A stretch of DNA of 64,000 bases, from NCBI GenBank assembly GCA_910586225.1, contig CAJUIL010000021.1, forward strand, positions 1 to 64,000, written 5' to 3'. The notes beneath the pieces are model-generated. The model saw only the letters and a list, made by a program, of their open reading frames with translations, had not been told where the DNA came from and did no database searches. Shown here one piece after another: positions 6,773 to 16,265 of this stretch; positions within the stretch are counted from its first letter, which is position 1, and every line of letters begins with the position of its first letter. The DNA is from an uncultured Eubacterium sp. (GTDB taxonomy: Bacteria > Bacillota > Clostridia > Lachnospirales > Lachnospiraceae). The translations under genes were made by a program, and so were the position numbers.

Positions 6773-8710
6773 ATGAAAAAAAACAAAAGCAAACAAGCGC
6801 TGCTTGTGGCATTGACCGGGCTGTTTTTGCTTGGGCCGGTACGAAATGCATATATTCCGCAGATGATGGAAGTAAAAGCTACACAGGTGTCTGCTGCGCA
6901 TGACAGTAAGCTGTCAGCCTTTGACATCGCTCCGGGCGTGCTCAGTCCGGCTTTTTCACCAGATGTTACGGAATATACGTCCACGGTTGACGCAAATGTA
7001 ACAAGCGTGAGTGTACAGGCAGTACCGCGCGCTGCGGCTTCAGGAGCGGTCATTGCCGCGGTGGAAGGCAGAGACGGGCTGCGCCCAGGTGTCAATACGA
7101 TCAAAGTGACGTGTTCTGCGGCGGATAATACGTATACCGTTTATACGGTCACGCTGACGGTCGGCAGCGCTGATGTGGGTGCACAGCAGCCGGATGGAAA
7201 TACGGACGCAGACGGCACACAGCCGGATACAGGAACGACGAATACAGACGGGAATGCAGGCGGCACACAGCCGGGGGATGCTGAAAACTCGCCGCAGACG
7301 GGCGCAGATCCGGACCAAACAGGAGCTTCACTGCCAGACGATACTCCAGCGGGCGGGGATTTCACACCGGATGACGCTGAGGATGCTTCACAGCCGGACG
7401 GCTCATTGGATACAGGCAGCGCGGAAACTGCTAAAAACACGAAAAAGCGCAGTTTGGCAGAAAGACTGTCGGGCGCGGTCAAGGCAGACGGAACGGTAAA
7501 GCTAAGCGGCGCGGCTTATCAGATTTCCAGCGGCTTTACGTACGGCTCGGTATCGCAGGATATTCCGTCTGCGTTTGGGCAAGGCTCGGTGCAGATCGGG
7601 GATAACAACTATTCCACGCTTTATTGCCCGTCAAACGGCGTGCATCTGGTCTATATGGAAAATACGGATGGAAAAGGCGCGACCGGATTTTATTTTTATG
7701 ATGAGATGAAAAACGTGGTAGAGCGTTTTAAATATGTTGGGACAGACGAAAATTTTGTTATTTTTATCAGCAATGCCAGACAAGAGGTTCCGGCAGGATA
7801 CGGGGAAAAAACGTTAAAGCTCCCTTCTGGCAAAAAGGCGGCGGCTTATCAGAGTCAGTTTTCGGATGAGCTTAAGGACTATTATCTCGTCTATGGTATT
7901 TATTCGGACAGTACGAGCGGCTGGTATCTGTATGATAAAAAGCAGGGGACTTATCTGCGGTATTCCGATGCGTTTGCGTCTTATGAGGATCAGGAGGAGG
8001 ACGGCAAGGAAGAAGTAGAGCGGACCGTTTCCCTGACAAAATACAATACGCTGAATGAAAAGTATACGGAGCTAAAGGACAGCCGTGTGAAAATCGTGAG
8101 CATCCTTGTGGTTGCGATCGTTCTTTTGATTATCATCTTTACGGCGCTGCTGCTGCGCGGCCATGATGATGACGAGGACGACACGGAGACGGACGCTGGG
8201 GGACGCGGCAGGAAAAAAAGGCCGAAAAAAGCAGGCGGGCAATCGGAGCCGATCTCCAAAAGTTCACTGGCGGCAGGCAGGAGCTTTGAAGGGAATGTCA
8301 GCAAGCGTTCAAAAAAGGTAACGAAAACCTTTACCCAGGATACTGCCAGACAGACGCAGGCAAGGGCAAACGATTCCTCAGACCATATCAGCACGCCGGA
8401 GGAAATACGCGCGCAGGTCAGCAGAGGACAGGCTGGGCAGAAACAGCGGCAGAACGATTTTCGCGGCTTGGCGGGAGAGCCTGCATCGCCGGATACGATG
8501 CAGATGGCGGCGGAGCGGATGCGCCAGTCTGTAAAGTATACGCGTAAGGCGTCGAAAGCAGAGCCGCAGGCACCGGAGCACGATCCGATGGACGACTGGG
8601 ATATGGAAGAGTCTGCTGGCCGCAGGCCGCAGAAGTCCGGCAAGGCTCTTCGAAAGAAGCGCGCCCGTCAGGATGAGGATATGGAGATTATGGATTTGAA
8701 CGACTTATAA
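6773..8710 (+). CDS. Secreted single-pass protein with cadherin-like domain
   Basis: The start at 6773 gives 645 residues with a signal peptide (KKNKSKQ, then a hydrophobic stretch). A cadherin-like beta-sandwich (Cadherin-like_beta type; SAFDIAPGVLSPAFSPD...) spans about 40-130. A low-complexity linker rich in Asp, Gly, Thr, Pro and Gln follows to about 225, then an unassigned domain of about 200 residues. A transmembrane helix (VSILVVAIVLLIIIFTALL) near 445 leads to a basic, disordered cytoplasmic tail of about 180 residues. This is a type I membrane layout that could link the surface to the cytoplasm. It ends 21 bases before clpC and may be co-transcribed with it. Function unknown. Confidence 0.75.
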   Translation: MKKNKSKQALLVALTGLFLLGPVRNAYIPQMMEVKATQVSAAHDSKLSAFDIAPGVLSPAFSPDVTEYTSTVDANVTSVSVQAVPRAAASGAVIAAVEGRDGLRPGVNTIKVTCSAADNTYTVYTVTLTVGSADVGAQQPDGNTDADGTQPDTGTTNTDGNAGGTQPGDAENSPQTGADPDQTGASLPDDTPAGGDFTPDDAEDASQPDGSLDTGSAETAKNTKKRSLAERLSGAVKADGTVKLSGAAYQISSGFTYGSVSQDIPSAFGQGSVQIGDNNYSTLYCPSNGVHLVYMENTDGKGATGFYFYDEMKNVVERFKYVGTDENFVIFISNARQEVPAGYGEKTLKLPSGKKAAAYQSQFSDELKDYYLVYGIYSDSTSGWYLYDKKQGTYLRYSDAFASYEDQEEDGKEEVERTVSLTKYNTLNEKYTELKDSRVKIVSILVVAIVLLIIIFTALLLRGHDDDEDDTETDAGGRGRKKRPKKAGGQSEPISKSSLAAGRSFEGNVSKRSKKVTKTFTQDTARQTQARANDSSDHISTPEEIRAQVSRGQAGQKQRQNDFRGLAGEPASPDTMQMAAERMRQSVKYTRKASKAEPQAPEHDPMDDWDMEESAGRRPQKSGKALRKKRARQDEDMEIMDLNDL

Positions 8711-8731
8711 CGAATTTCGGAGGAAAGATGG

Positions 8732-11182
8732 ATGCGAAAACCATATACTGCAAAAGCGCAGAAGGCATTGGATCTTGCGGGCAGAATATCAAAAAACCTG
8801 CAGCATAATTATATCGGAACTGAGCATATCCTGCTCGGACTGATAAAAGAAGGGACTGGTGTGGCAGCTCAGATTTTAATGGATAATGGTGTAGAAAAGG
8901 ACCAGCTGTTGCAGCTGATCCAAGATCTGATTGCGCCTTCCTCTTCCGTTGCGGTTTTGGAGCGCGACGGCTATACGCCGAAAACGGAGCTGCTGCTGGA
9001 AATGGCGGCTGCGGAGGCGGACCGTTTCCGCAGCGAGACGATCGGTACGGAGCATTTGCTCTTGGCGGTCATCAAATCGGCGGACTGTGCGGCGTCCCGT
9101 CTGATGAACACGATGAACGTGAATATGCAGAAAATGTATATTGATATTCTCGTAGCAATGGGCGAGGATACCAATTTATATAAAGAAGATTTTCAAAACG
9201 GCAAGCCGATCCGCAGAAAAGACGGGGCGACAGCTATGCTGGACCAGTATTCCAGAGATCTGACGCATCTGGCGCTGGAGGATGCTTTGGATCCGGTGAT
9301 CGGCAGAGAGCAGGAGATTGAGCGTGTGATCCAGATATTGAGCAGGCGCGGAAAAAACAACCCATGTCTGATCGGAGAGCCAGGCGTAGGCAAGACGGCG
9401 ATCGTGGAAGGTCTGGCACAGCGCATCGTATCCGGTATGGTACCGGACAGCGTTGCGAACCGGCGTGTCGTAACGCTGGATCTGTCGGGAATGGTGGCAG
9501 GCTCCAAATACCGCGGAGAATTTGAAGAGCGTATTAAGCGTGTGATCCATGAGGTGACGACGTCAGGCAATATTATTTTGTTTATCGATGAGATCCATAC
9601 GATCATTGGAGCAGGCAGCGCGGAAGGCGCGATCGATGCTTCCAATATTTTAAAGCCGGCGATGGCGCGCGGTGAGATCCAGCTGATCGGCGCCACTACG
9701 ATCGAGGAATATCGTAAGTACGTGGAAAAGGACGCGGCGCTTGAACGGCGTTTTCAGCCGGTAACCGTAGAAGAGCCGACGACCGCGCAGACCGTAGAGA
9801 TTTTAAAGGGACTGCGTGCACGCTATGAGGAGCATCACCAGGTCGAGATCACAGACAGCGGGCTGGAAGCGGCCGCAAAGCTGTCTGCAAGGTACATCAG
9901 CGACCGCTTTCTGCCGGATAAAGCAATCGATTTGATCGATGAGGCGGCTTCCAGAGTGCGTCTGGCCGGGTATCCGGTGCCGGAGCGGCTGACCGAGCTG
10001 GAACGGCAGATGCATGAGCAGGAGCAGGCGTTGGAGCAGGCGTTAATAGACCAAGAGTTTGAGCGGGCAAGCCAGATAAAGGCAGAGCGCGACAAATGCA
10101 AAAAGGAGCATGACAAGCTGTTAAAGCGCTGTCAGAAAAACAATGAGAAGCACCGTCTGAGCGTTGGGGAAAATGAGATTGCCGACGTTGTATCCGGCTG
10201 GACGAAGATCCCAGTGAAAAAACTGACCGAAGGAGAAGCGGAGCGGCTGCAAAAGCTGGAAAAGATACTGCATAAGCGCGTAATCGGACAGGAAGAGGCT
10301 GTTGGAGCCGTTGCAAGGGCGGTCCGCAGAGGGCGGGTAGGCTTAAAGGACCCAAATCGCCCAATCGGCTCCTTTTTATTCCTTGGGCCTACCGGCGTAG
10401 GCAAGACGGAAATATCAAAAGCGCTGGCGGAAGCGATGTTTGGCGATGAGCAGGCGATCATCCGCGTGGATATGTCGGAATATATGGAAAAGCACAGCGT
10501 ATCCAAGCTGATCGGTTCTCCTCCGGGATATGTCGGATATGACGAGGGCGGGCAGCTTAGCGAAAAGGTACGCCGTCATCCGTATTCGGTCATTTTGTTT
10601 GACGAGATTGAAAAAGCGCATCCCGATGTTTTCAATATTTTGCTGCAGGTGTTGGACGATGGTCGGATCACCGATGCCCAGGGCCGCAGGGTGGATTTTA
10701 AAAATACGATTATCATAATGACGTCCAACGCGGGCGCGCAGGCAATCGTAGAACCGAAAAAGCTTGGGTTTGCGTCGTCTGAAAATGAAAAGCAGGATTA
10801 CGAACGGATGAAAAACGGTGTTATGGAAGAGGTCAGACGGATCTTCAAGCCGGAGTTTATCAACCGGATCGATGAAATGCTCGTATTCCGTATGCTCAAT
10901 CGGGAGGATATGAAAAAGATCGTTGCCCTGATGACGAAAAACCTTGTGGAGCGATGCAAAACACAGATGGATATCCAGCTGGTCATCCGCGATACGGCAA
11001 AGAGCTACGTAGTAGAAAAAGCGTATGACCCGAAGTATGGTGCAAGACCGCTGCGCCGGATGATACAGACCGAGATCGAAGATAAGCTGGCAGAAGAGAT
11101 ACTTTCCGGCAAAGTCAAAAAGGGCGGCACAGTGACGATTGGAACGAAGAATAAGCAGATCCATTTTTCGGGCCAGGCGTGA
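8732..11182 (+). CDS. clpC: ClpC-type AAA+ ATPase (Clp protease unfoldase)
   Basis: The 816-residue protein has the full ClpC layout: two N-terminal Clp repeats (from KAQKALDLAG and from LLLEMAAAEA), a first AAA module with Walker A GEPGVGKT (about 215) and Walker B DEIHT, a UVR-type coiled middle domain (EFERASQIKAERDKC, about 450), and a second AAA module with GPTGVGKTE (about 551), DEIEKAH and a C-terminal D2-small domain. It unfolds proteins for ClpP and helps in stress responses. CGGAGGAAAG precedes the ATG. The usual ctsR-mcsA-mcsB genes of Bacilli are absent here; the neighbours are a surface protein and radA. Confidence 0.95.
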   Translation: MRKPYTAKAQKALDLAGRISKNLQHNYIGTEHILLGLIKEGTGVAAQILMDNGVEKDQLLQLIQDLIAPSSSVAVLERDGYTPKTELLLEMAAAEADRFRSETIGTEHLLLAVIKSADCAASRLMNTMNVNMQKMYIDILVAMGEDTNLYKEDFQNGKPIRRKDGATAMLDQYSRDLTHLALEDALDPVIGREQEIERVIQILSRRGKNNPCLIGEPGVGKTAIVEGLAQRIVSGMVPDSVANRRVVTLDLSGMVAGSKYRGEFEERIKRVIHEVTTSGNIILFIDEIHTIIGAGSAEGAIDASNILKPAMARGEIQLIGATTIEEYRKYVEKDAALERRFQPVTVEEPTTAQTVEILKGLRARYEEHHQVEITDSGLEAAAKLSARYISDRFLPDKAIDLIDEAASRVRLAGYPVPERLTELERQMHEQEQALEQALIDQEFERASQIKAERDKCKKEHDKLLKRCQKNNEKHRLSVGENEIADVVSGWTKIPVKKLTEGEAERLQKLEKILHKRVIGQEEAVGAVARAVRRGRVGLKDPNRPIGSFLFLGPTGVGKTEISKALAEAMFGDEQAIIRVDMSEYMEKHSVSKLIGSPPGYVGYDEGGQLSEKVRRHPYSVILFDEIEKAHPDVFNILLQVLDDGRITDAQGRRVDFKNTIIIMTSNAGAQAIVEPKKLGFASSENEKQDYERMKNGVMEEVRRIFKPEFINRIDEMLVFRMLNREDMKKIVALMTKNLVERCKTQMDIQLVIRDTAKSYVVEKAYDPKYGARPLRRMIQTEIEDKLAEEILSGKVKKGGTVTIGTKNKQIHFSGQA

Positions 11183-11299
11183 ACCCATGGATTTTTGCAC
11201 TCCTGAATCATGTTCTTACGGTCTTTGCAGCAGAGTGCAAAGACCTGCCTGAACTGTTATGGAACTGTTGCAAAAGAGCTTTAAAAATTGAAAAAACGG

Positions 11300-11329
11300 G
11301 TGACAATTTTGACAGAACTATAGTATAAT
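11300..11329 (+). promoter_or_regulatory. Promoter GTGACA-18-TATAAT
   Basis: GTGACA (11300-11305) and TATAAT (11324-11329) are separated by 18 bases. A second TTGACA at 11309 is too close to the -10 to pair with it. It would transcribe the small gene at 11371 and radA. Confidence 0.5.
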
Positions 11330-11370
11330 AAGCTTACTACTATCTTTTTAAGCAACTGGAGGATAAAAAA

Positions 11371-11784
11371 ATGAGTGTAATTAGCGAACTGATTCGTACG
11401 GAAGCGGATGGCACCATTAGCTTTGGGGACTATACATTGGCTTCCAAGACAAAAAAGGACAATTTTGCGCATGGCACGGACAGCTACAAAGTTAAGACAT
11501 TCCGCGAGATCACAAAGCTGGAATGCAACGGCGTCTTTGTATACGAGTCCGTACCAGGAACAGCGGTAAACGGCCTGGACATTACAGAAAATGAGGTTTC
11601 TTTTCAGGTAGAGGGGCCGGAGGACGCAAAGATTACACTGGGACTTTCGGATTCTACGGAATACGAGGTGCTGATCAACGGCGAAAATGCGGGAACGATG
11701 AAAACGAACCTGGGCGGCAAGCTGACCGTAAGCGTAGAGCTGGGAGCGCAGGAGCCTATCGCCGTCCGGATTGTAAAGAAATAA
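11371..11784 (+). CDS. Conserved small protein before radA
   Basis: The 137-residue protein has no signal peptide or membrane segment. It alternates short beta-like stretches (ISFGDYTL, VSFQVEG, ITLGLSD, LTVSVELG) and looks like an all-beta cytoplasmic domain. Proteins of this kind in Lachnospiraceae genomes sometimes carry the label endosialidase, which nothing in this sequence supports. CTGGAGG precedes the ATG and radA follows after two bases, so the two are surely co-transcribed. No function is assigned. Confidence 0.65.
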   Translation: MSVISELIRTEADGTISFGDYTLASKTKKDNFAHGTDSYKVKTFREITKLECNGVFVYESVPGTAVNGLDITENEVSFQVEGPEDAKITLGLSDSTEYEVLINGENAGTMKTNLGGKLTVSVELGAQEPIAVRIVKK

Positions 11785-11786
11785 AT

Positions 11787-13145
11787 ATGGCAAAAGCAAA
11801 AACCATTTATTTCTGCCAGGAATGCGGGCACGAATCGTCAAAGTGGCTGGGCCAGTGTCCGGGCTGCAGACAGTGGAATACGTTTGTGGAAGAAACGATA
11901 GAGCGAACAAAGAGCACGTCTGCAAAAAAGCTGGGCCAGTCAGCGAAGCCAGTTGTGCTGTCGGAAATCACAACAGAACGGGAAGAGCGCTTTACAAGCG
12001 GCTTCCCGGAACTTGACCGTGTGCTCGGCGGCGGGATCGTACCAGCCTCGCTCGTGCTGGTTGGCGGAGATCCCGGAATCGGCAAATCCACGCTGCTGCT
12101 GCAGGTGTGCCAAAAGCTGAGCGCACAGCAAATCAGCGTCCTTTATATTTCTGGGGAAGAGTCGCTCCAGCAGATAAAAATACGTGCGCAGCGGATCGGA
12201 ACGTTTACGGACAGACTGTCGCTGCTTTGCGAGACAAATCTGGAGACGATAGACGGCGTGCTGCGGCGGGAAAAGCCGCAGGCGGTCATTATCGATTCGA
12301 TCCAGACGATGTACAGTGAGAGTATTTCATCCTCGCCGGGCAGCGTCTCCCAGGTGCGGGAGGCGACGGCGGCGTTTATGCAGCTGGCAAAAGGGCTTGG
12401 GATCACAATTTTCATTGTTGGCCATGTGACAAAGGAAGGCGTTGTGGCAGGCCCGCGCGTATTGGAGCATATGGTCGATACGGTTTTGTATTTTGAAGGC
12501 GACCGCCATGCGGCTTACCGCATTTTGCGCGGCGTGAAAAACCGCTTTGGCTCTACCAATGAGATCGGGGTATTTGAGATGCGCGATCAGGGACTTGCAG
12601 AAGTGACGAACCCATCGGAATATATGCTCAGCGGAAAGCCGAAGGATGCGTCCGGCTCTGTCGTCGCCTGCTCGATCGAGGGGACGCGCCCGATCCTTTT
12701 GGAGGTGCAGGCATTGGTCTGCCGCAGCAATTTCGGTATCCCGCGCCGGACTGCGGCGGGCACCGATACGAACCGTGTGAATCTCTTGATGGCAGTATTG
12801 GAAAAAAGGCTGAACCTGCGTCTTAGCGAATGTGACGCGTATGTAAATATTGCAGGCGGTATCAAAATGAACGAACCAGCGCTGGATCTAGGGATTGTGC
12901 TGGCGATCTTGTCCAGCTATAAGGAGCGATGTATTGATGAGAAAACGATCTGCTTTGGCGAAGTGGGCTTAAGCGGTGAGGTGCGCGCGGTCAATATGGC
13001 AAAGCAGAGGATCTTGGAAGCGCGCAAGCTTGGATTTACGACGTGCATCCTGCCGAAGGTATCGGTGGACCCGAAGATGAAGGCAGACGGCATTACACTG
13101 ATAGGCGTGGATAATGTGCAGGAAGCCGTACGCAGGATTTTATAA
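11787..13145 (+). CDS. radA: DNA repair protein RadA/Sms
   Basis: The 452-residue protein has all RadA parts: an N-terminal four-cysteine zinc finger (CQECG...CPGC), a RecA-like ATPase with Walker A GGDPGIGKST (about 92) and Walker B VIIDSIQT, the family-specific KNRFGS motif, and a C-terminal Lon-like domain (MNEPALDLGIVLAI). It acts in branch migration during homologous recombination and DNA repair. The start lies two bases after the previous stop, with no space for a strong own ribosome binding site, which fits translational coupling. Confidence 0.95.
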   Translation: MAKAKTIYFCQECGHESSKWLGQCPGCRQWNTFVEETIERTKSTSAKKLGQSAKPVVLSEITTEREERFTSGFPELDRVLGGGIVPASLVLVGGDPGIGKSTLLLQVCQKLSAQQISVLYISGEESLQQIKIRAQRIGTFTDRLSLLCETNLETIDGVLRREKPQAVIIDSIQTMYSESISSSPGSVSQVREATAAFMQLAKGLGITIFIVGHVTKEGVVAGPRVLEHMVDTVLYFEGDRHAAYRILRGVKNRFGSTNEIGVFEMRDQGLAEVTNPSEYMLSGKPKDASGSVVACSIEGTRPILLEVQALVCRSNFGIPRRTAAGTDTNRVNLLMAVLEKRLNLRLSECDAYVNIAGGIKMNEPALDLGIVLAILSSYKERCIDEKTICFGEVGLSGEVRAVNMAKQRILEARKLGFTTCILPKVSVDPKMKADGITLIGVDNVQEAVRRIL

Positions 13146-13178
13146 GCGGATCAACTGGAAAAGAATGAAAAAATTAGG

Positions 13179-13213
13179 AAAAACGCCCAAAAAATAACGG
13201 TTTTGGCGTTTTT
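13179..13213 (+). terminator. Intrinsic terminator after radA
   Basis: AAAAACGCC and GGCGTTTTT form a stem with flanking A and T runs around CAAAAAATAACGGTTTT, so the hairpin can act in both directions. It is 35 bases after the radA stop. Confidence 0.75.
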
Positions 13214-13335
13214 CTTTTTCTGTAAGGACAAAGAGAAAAGACTTTTCTAAATGTCCGGAATGATTTATAATATATTAGGATCAGTATATGATGATCTAAA
13301 TGGGAGTCACTTTGCATAGGGAAAGGAGGGACGAG

Positions 13336-14118
13336 ATGTTTGAGTTTTTTAAGAAAAAGACTTCCGGCAAGCCAAAAGCAGTAGTTTTTGTAGATTATGA
13401 GCACTGGTATTACGGGTATCACAATAAAGTGCAGATGAAGCCGAATGTAGAAGAATGGATTGATGAATTAAAGCAGGAGTATGAGATACACAAGCTCTAC
13501 ATATTTGGCGATTTTTCAGAGCCTAAGATCGGTACGGAATTAGAAAAGCTTAAGGCGCTTACTGATCATGTCGTACATACGGCAAGCACGAAGGAAGGCG
13601 TGGACAAGGATTTCACGGATATTATTATATTGGATACCATTTACCGCAGTATGGCAGAGAAAAATGATGATGAGGTATACATTCTTTTCACGGGCGATGC
13701 TCATTTTACAAAGGTTGTGGAATATCTGAAAGAAAAGGATAAAAAAGTAATCATCTATGGGGTGAAGTTTGCATTCAGCAATGCGTTGAAATCTGCTGCT
13801 ACAAGTTATGTGGAGATGCCAAGACAGGAACAGGAGCGTAATCATTATAATGATCTGATCTTGATCAGCCTGGACCGTCTGCGGACAAAAAATGCGGCGA
13901 GAAAGCCTTCATACTGGAAAACGATCGAAAGTGTAGCGTCGTACAACCGCGTGTCGAAATCGCGCGTAAAGACTGCATTAGACGGCATGATCAGCCAGAA
14001 ATACATTGAGGTTACGACGAAAAAAACCGGAAGAAACCATGAATATACGCAACAGCTGTTAGAAGTGGACTGGACGCATCTGCAGGAAGATGGACTGTGG
14101 CAGTCTGCAGCTAGGTAA
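13336..14118 (+). CDS. NYN-domain (LabA-like) protein
   Basis: The 260-residue protein starts at an ATG preceded by AAAGGAGGG. An N-terminal NYN/LabA-like domain is recognisable by AVVFVDYEHW, the YIFGDFSE segment, DKDFTDIIILDTIY and YILFTGDAHFTKVVEYL, which supply the acidic residues of this PIN-related nuclease fold. The C-terminal 80 residues (SYWKTIESVASYNRVSKSRVKTALDGMI...) look like a winged helix or OST-HTH-like unit that could bind nucleic acid. It is monocistronic, between two terminators. The likely role is in RNA metabolism; the target is unknown. Confidence 0.75.
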   Translation: MFEFFKKKTSGKPKAVVFVDYEHWYYGYHNKVQMKPNVEEWIDELKQEYEIHKLYIFGDFSEPKIGTELEKLKALTDHVVHTASTKEGVDKDFTDIIILDTIYRSMAEKNDDEVYILFTGDAHFTKVVEYLKEKDKKVIIYGVKFAFSNALKSAATSYVEMPRQEQERNHYNDLILISLDRLRTKNAARKPSYWKTIESVASYNRVSKSRVKTALDGMISQKYIEVTTKKTGRNHEYTQQLLEVDWTHLQEDGLWQSAAR

Positions 14119-14375
14119 TATTTTTTTAGGCGGTGTAAAATCTGAAAAACACCGTATACGATGAATGAAAGTACTTCCGAAAGGATTCAGCCGCAGTTAC
14201 AGCAAGGATAGGAGAAGATTTTGGGGAGCGGAAGAAATACGGCAGGGAAGCCGATTTCAGATTAGGACAAGGCTGACAAAAAATATCAATAGAGAAGAGA
14301 ATGAAGAAATAGAAAGAGAAATGTCCGCGATGGGGATGGATAAATAAAATTGACAGGATAACTGTTGCAAAAATT
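14119..14375 (+). other. Intergenic region with a possible decayed small gene
   Basis: A start at 14161 opens a 16-codon frame that stops, while downstream frames continue with charged sequence (ERKKYGREADFRLGQ) in another phase. This could be a decayed small gene, but no ribosome binding site or intact frame supports it. CGGTGT (14131-14136) and ACACCG (14149-14154) form a small hairpin without a downstream T run. Confidence 0.3.
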
Positions 14376-14435
14376 GCCGCAGAAAGGAAGCGTACTGGAT
14401 CGGTTCAGTTAGTTCCCGTCTGCGGCTGCTTTTTT
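14376..14435 (+). terminator. Terminator directly before the ATP-grasp operon
   Basis: GCCGCAGA (14376-14383) pairs with TCTGCGGC (14419-14426) and is followed by TGC and six T bases (14430-14435). The Shine-Dalgarno GGAGGAG of the first ATP-grasp gene begins at 14436, right after the T run. The loop is 35 bases. The position suggests attenuation of the downstream operon rather than the end of an upstream one. Confidence 0.65.
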
Positions 14436-14448
14436 GGAGGAGATAATC

Positions 14449-15339
14449 ATGTATGCATGGCTTGTGGTCAATGCCTTTCTTGAATCAGATAAATTCCAGC
14501 AGCTTTTTGCATGGCTTGTGCAGGCGGCGAAAAAGCAGGGCTGTACGCTGGAAATAAAGACCAATGCGCAGCTTTTGCCAGAGCTTGCAGACGGAAAGCT
14601 GTATAAGCTGGAACAGCCGCAGTTTGTTATTTTCTGGGATAAGGATATCCGTTTAGCAAGACTGCTGGAAAAGCTGGGGCTGCGGCTGTTTAACTGTGCG
14701 GACAGTATCGAAGCTTGTGATGATAAGGCGCGGACGTATCTAGAGCTTTTAAGCTATGGGATTCGTATGCCAAAGACGGTGATCGCACCGAAAACTTTTC
14801 GGATCGACGGGTATCCGAAGCTGGATTTTCTGCCGGAGGTGGAGCGTGTGCTTGGATATCCGATGGTTTTAAAGGAATGCTATGGCTCCTTCGGACAGCA
14901 AGTATGGCTTGTGCACAGCTATGCGGAGCTGCTGGAATGTCTGCAGGGAATAAAAAACCGGCCATTTTTATTCCAAGAATACATTGCTTCGTCAGCGGGG
15001 CAGGATATTAGGATTCAAATGGTTGGAAAACGGGCGGCTGCCGCGATGCGCCGTTTTAATCAAAATGATTTCCGGGCGAATATTACGAATGGAGGAAGTA
15101 TGGAGCCGTATGAACTGGACGAGGCGCAGCTTGCGATGGCGCGGCAGGTGATGGAGATCCTAAAGCTGGATTTTGCAGGGATAGATATCCTGTTTGGAGA
15201 ACATGGAGAACCGGTGTTGTGTGAAGCTAATTCCAATGCACATTTTGTAAATATCTGGAAGTGTACGGGCGTGAACGCGGCAGAAGAGATTGTACGGTAT
15301 TGTATGGACGCGTCGGCCGGGGAGCAGGTGAGGGTATGA
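14449..15339 (+). CDS. RimK-like ATP-grasp ligase, first of a pair
   Basis: The 296-residue protein begins at an ATG five bases or so after GGAGGAG. It has an N-terminal pre-ATP-grasp domain and an ATP-grasp fold of the RimK type: FVIFWDKDIRLARLLE, DKARTYLELL (start of the nucleotide-binding domain), PMVLKECYGSFGQQVWLV, FLFQEYIASSAGQDIRIQMVG, then FAGIDILFGEHGEPVLCEANSN with the metal-binding Glu and Asn. Such enzymes form amide bonds between a carboxylate, activated as acyl phosphate, and an amine, for example adding glutamates. The next gene is a divergent paralogue that overlaps it by four bases. Substrates are not known. Confidence 0.8.
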   Translation: MYAWLVVNAFLESDKFQQLFAWLVQAAKKQGCTLEIKTNAQLLPELADGKLYKLEQPQFVIFWDKDIRLARLLEKLGLRLFNCADSIEACDDKARTYLELLSYGIRMPKTVIAPKTFRIDGYPKLDFLPEVERVLGYPMVLKECYGSFGQQVWLVHSYAELLECLQGIKNRPFLFQEYIASSAGQDIRIQMVGKRAAAAMRRFNQNDFRANITNGGSMEPYELDEAQLAMARQVMEILKLDFAGIDILFGEHGEPVLCEANSNAHFVNIWKCTGVNAAEEIVRYCMDASAGEQVRV

Positions 15340-16253
15340 GGCAGGTGATCACTTTACAGACAGCTATCTTACCACCGGATACTTTTTCTGGATGGATCTT
15401 GTATACGATTGGGGATAGCAGCTGGAATCCGCACTACATCAGACTTTACGAGACTGCCTGCGCGAAACGTGGGATGACTATTTGCCAAGGCCTGTATGAT
15501 CCAAGGCTGCTGAGCGATTGGGTGGCTGTACGGCGTTTGGAAAATCTGCTGTGTACTAAGAGGCCGCAGTTTGTGATCAACCGTACGAGGGATTTTCGCC
15601 TTGCGCAGCTTTTGGAATCTGCGGGGATCCATGTGTTTAATAATGCGCAGCTGTGCCGCTTTGGAAACGATAAGGCTTTGGCGTGTGCGTATATGCAGCG
15701 GCGTAAAATACCGGTAATGCCGACAATCTGCGGTCTGCAGACACCTCCGCCGTGGTATCCGGCAGTCGTGAAATCACGCGGCGGGCATGGCGGTACGGAG
15801 GTTTTTTATATCCGTGACGCGTCTGCGTGGCACGAATGGAACAGCCAGAGGCGTTTGCAGGCGGCGGAACAAGCGCAATACATAGTACAGCAGGCAGCTT
15901 CCGAGCTTGGCAGAGATGTGCGTGTTTATGTGGTTGGAAATGAGATAAGGGCGGCTGTGCTGCGCGTCTCAGATACGGATTTTCGCAGTAATTATTGTCT
16001 TGGCGGCAGCGTGCGCCTGTATGAGCTGTCCGGTGAGGAGCGCGCGCTTGTACAGCGTGCGGCGTCTGGGCTTTCGATCGGAATGGTGGGAATAGATTTC
16101 ATTTTCCATAAAGGGCAAATGGTGTTTAATGAGCTTGAGGATATGGCAGGTGCCAGAGGCTTGTATTCTTTGACTGATCATGATATTGTAGATGATTATG
16201 TTGACTTTATATGCAAAACAATAGCAAATACGGATACCAGACAGCATCCGTGA
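15336..16253 (+). CDS. RimK-like ATP-grasp ligase, second of a pair
   Basis: The ATG overlaps the previous stop as ATGA, so translation is coupled. The 305-residue protein has the same layout as its neighbour but low identity: FVINRTRDFRLAQLLES, NDKALACAYMQ, PAVVKSRGGHGGTEVFYI, a Gly-rich nucleotide loop, ELGRDVRVYVVG, and GIDFIFHKGQMVFNELEDMAG as the metal-binding end, where Glu-Leu-Glu-Asp replaces the Glu-x-Asn of the partner. Two unlike RimK-type ligases in one transcript suggest two successive ligations or a heterodimer. It is followed by a Cys-rich protein after 12 bases. Confidence 0.8.
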   Translation: MRQVITLQTAILPPDTFSGWILYTIGDSSWNPHYIRLYETACAKRGMTICQGLYDPRLLSDWVAVRRLENLLCTKRPQFVINRTRDFRLAQLLESAGIHVFNNAQLCRFGNDKALACAYMQRRKIPVMPTICGLQTPPPWYPAVVKSRGGHGGTEVFYIRDASAWHEWNSQRRLQAAEQAQYIVQQAASELGRDVRVYVVGNEIRAAVLRVSDTDFRSNYCLGGSVRLYELSGEERALVQRAASGLSIGMVGIDFIFHKGQMVFNELEDMAGARGLYSLTDHDIVDDYVDFICKTIANTDTRQHP

Positions 16254-16265
16254 GGAGGAACAGGA

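Noticed and set aside
10415-11200. Long minus-strand frame (261 codons) inside clpC
   Set aside because: It is the antisense shadow of a clearly conserved ATPase domain and has no start signals.
11221-11244. Hairpin GTCTTTGCA...TGCAAAGAC after clpC as a terminator
   Set aside because: The stem is good but no T run follows; kept only as a possible mRNA end.
14165-14347. 60-codon open frame after the NYN gene
   Set aside because: No Shine-Dalgarno, very basic random-like sequence, and a competing frame with charged sequence; at best a gene remnant.
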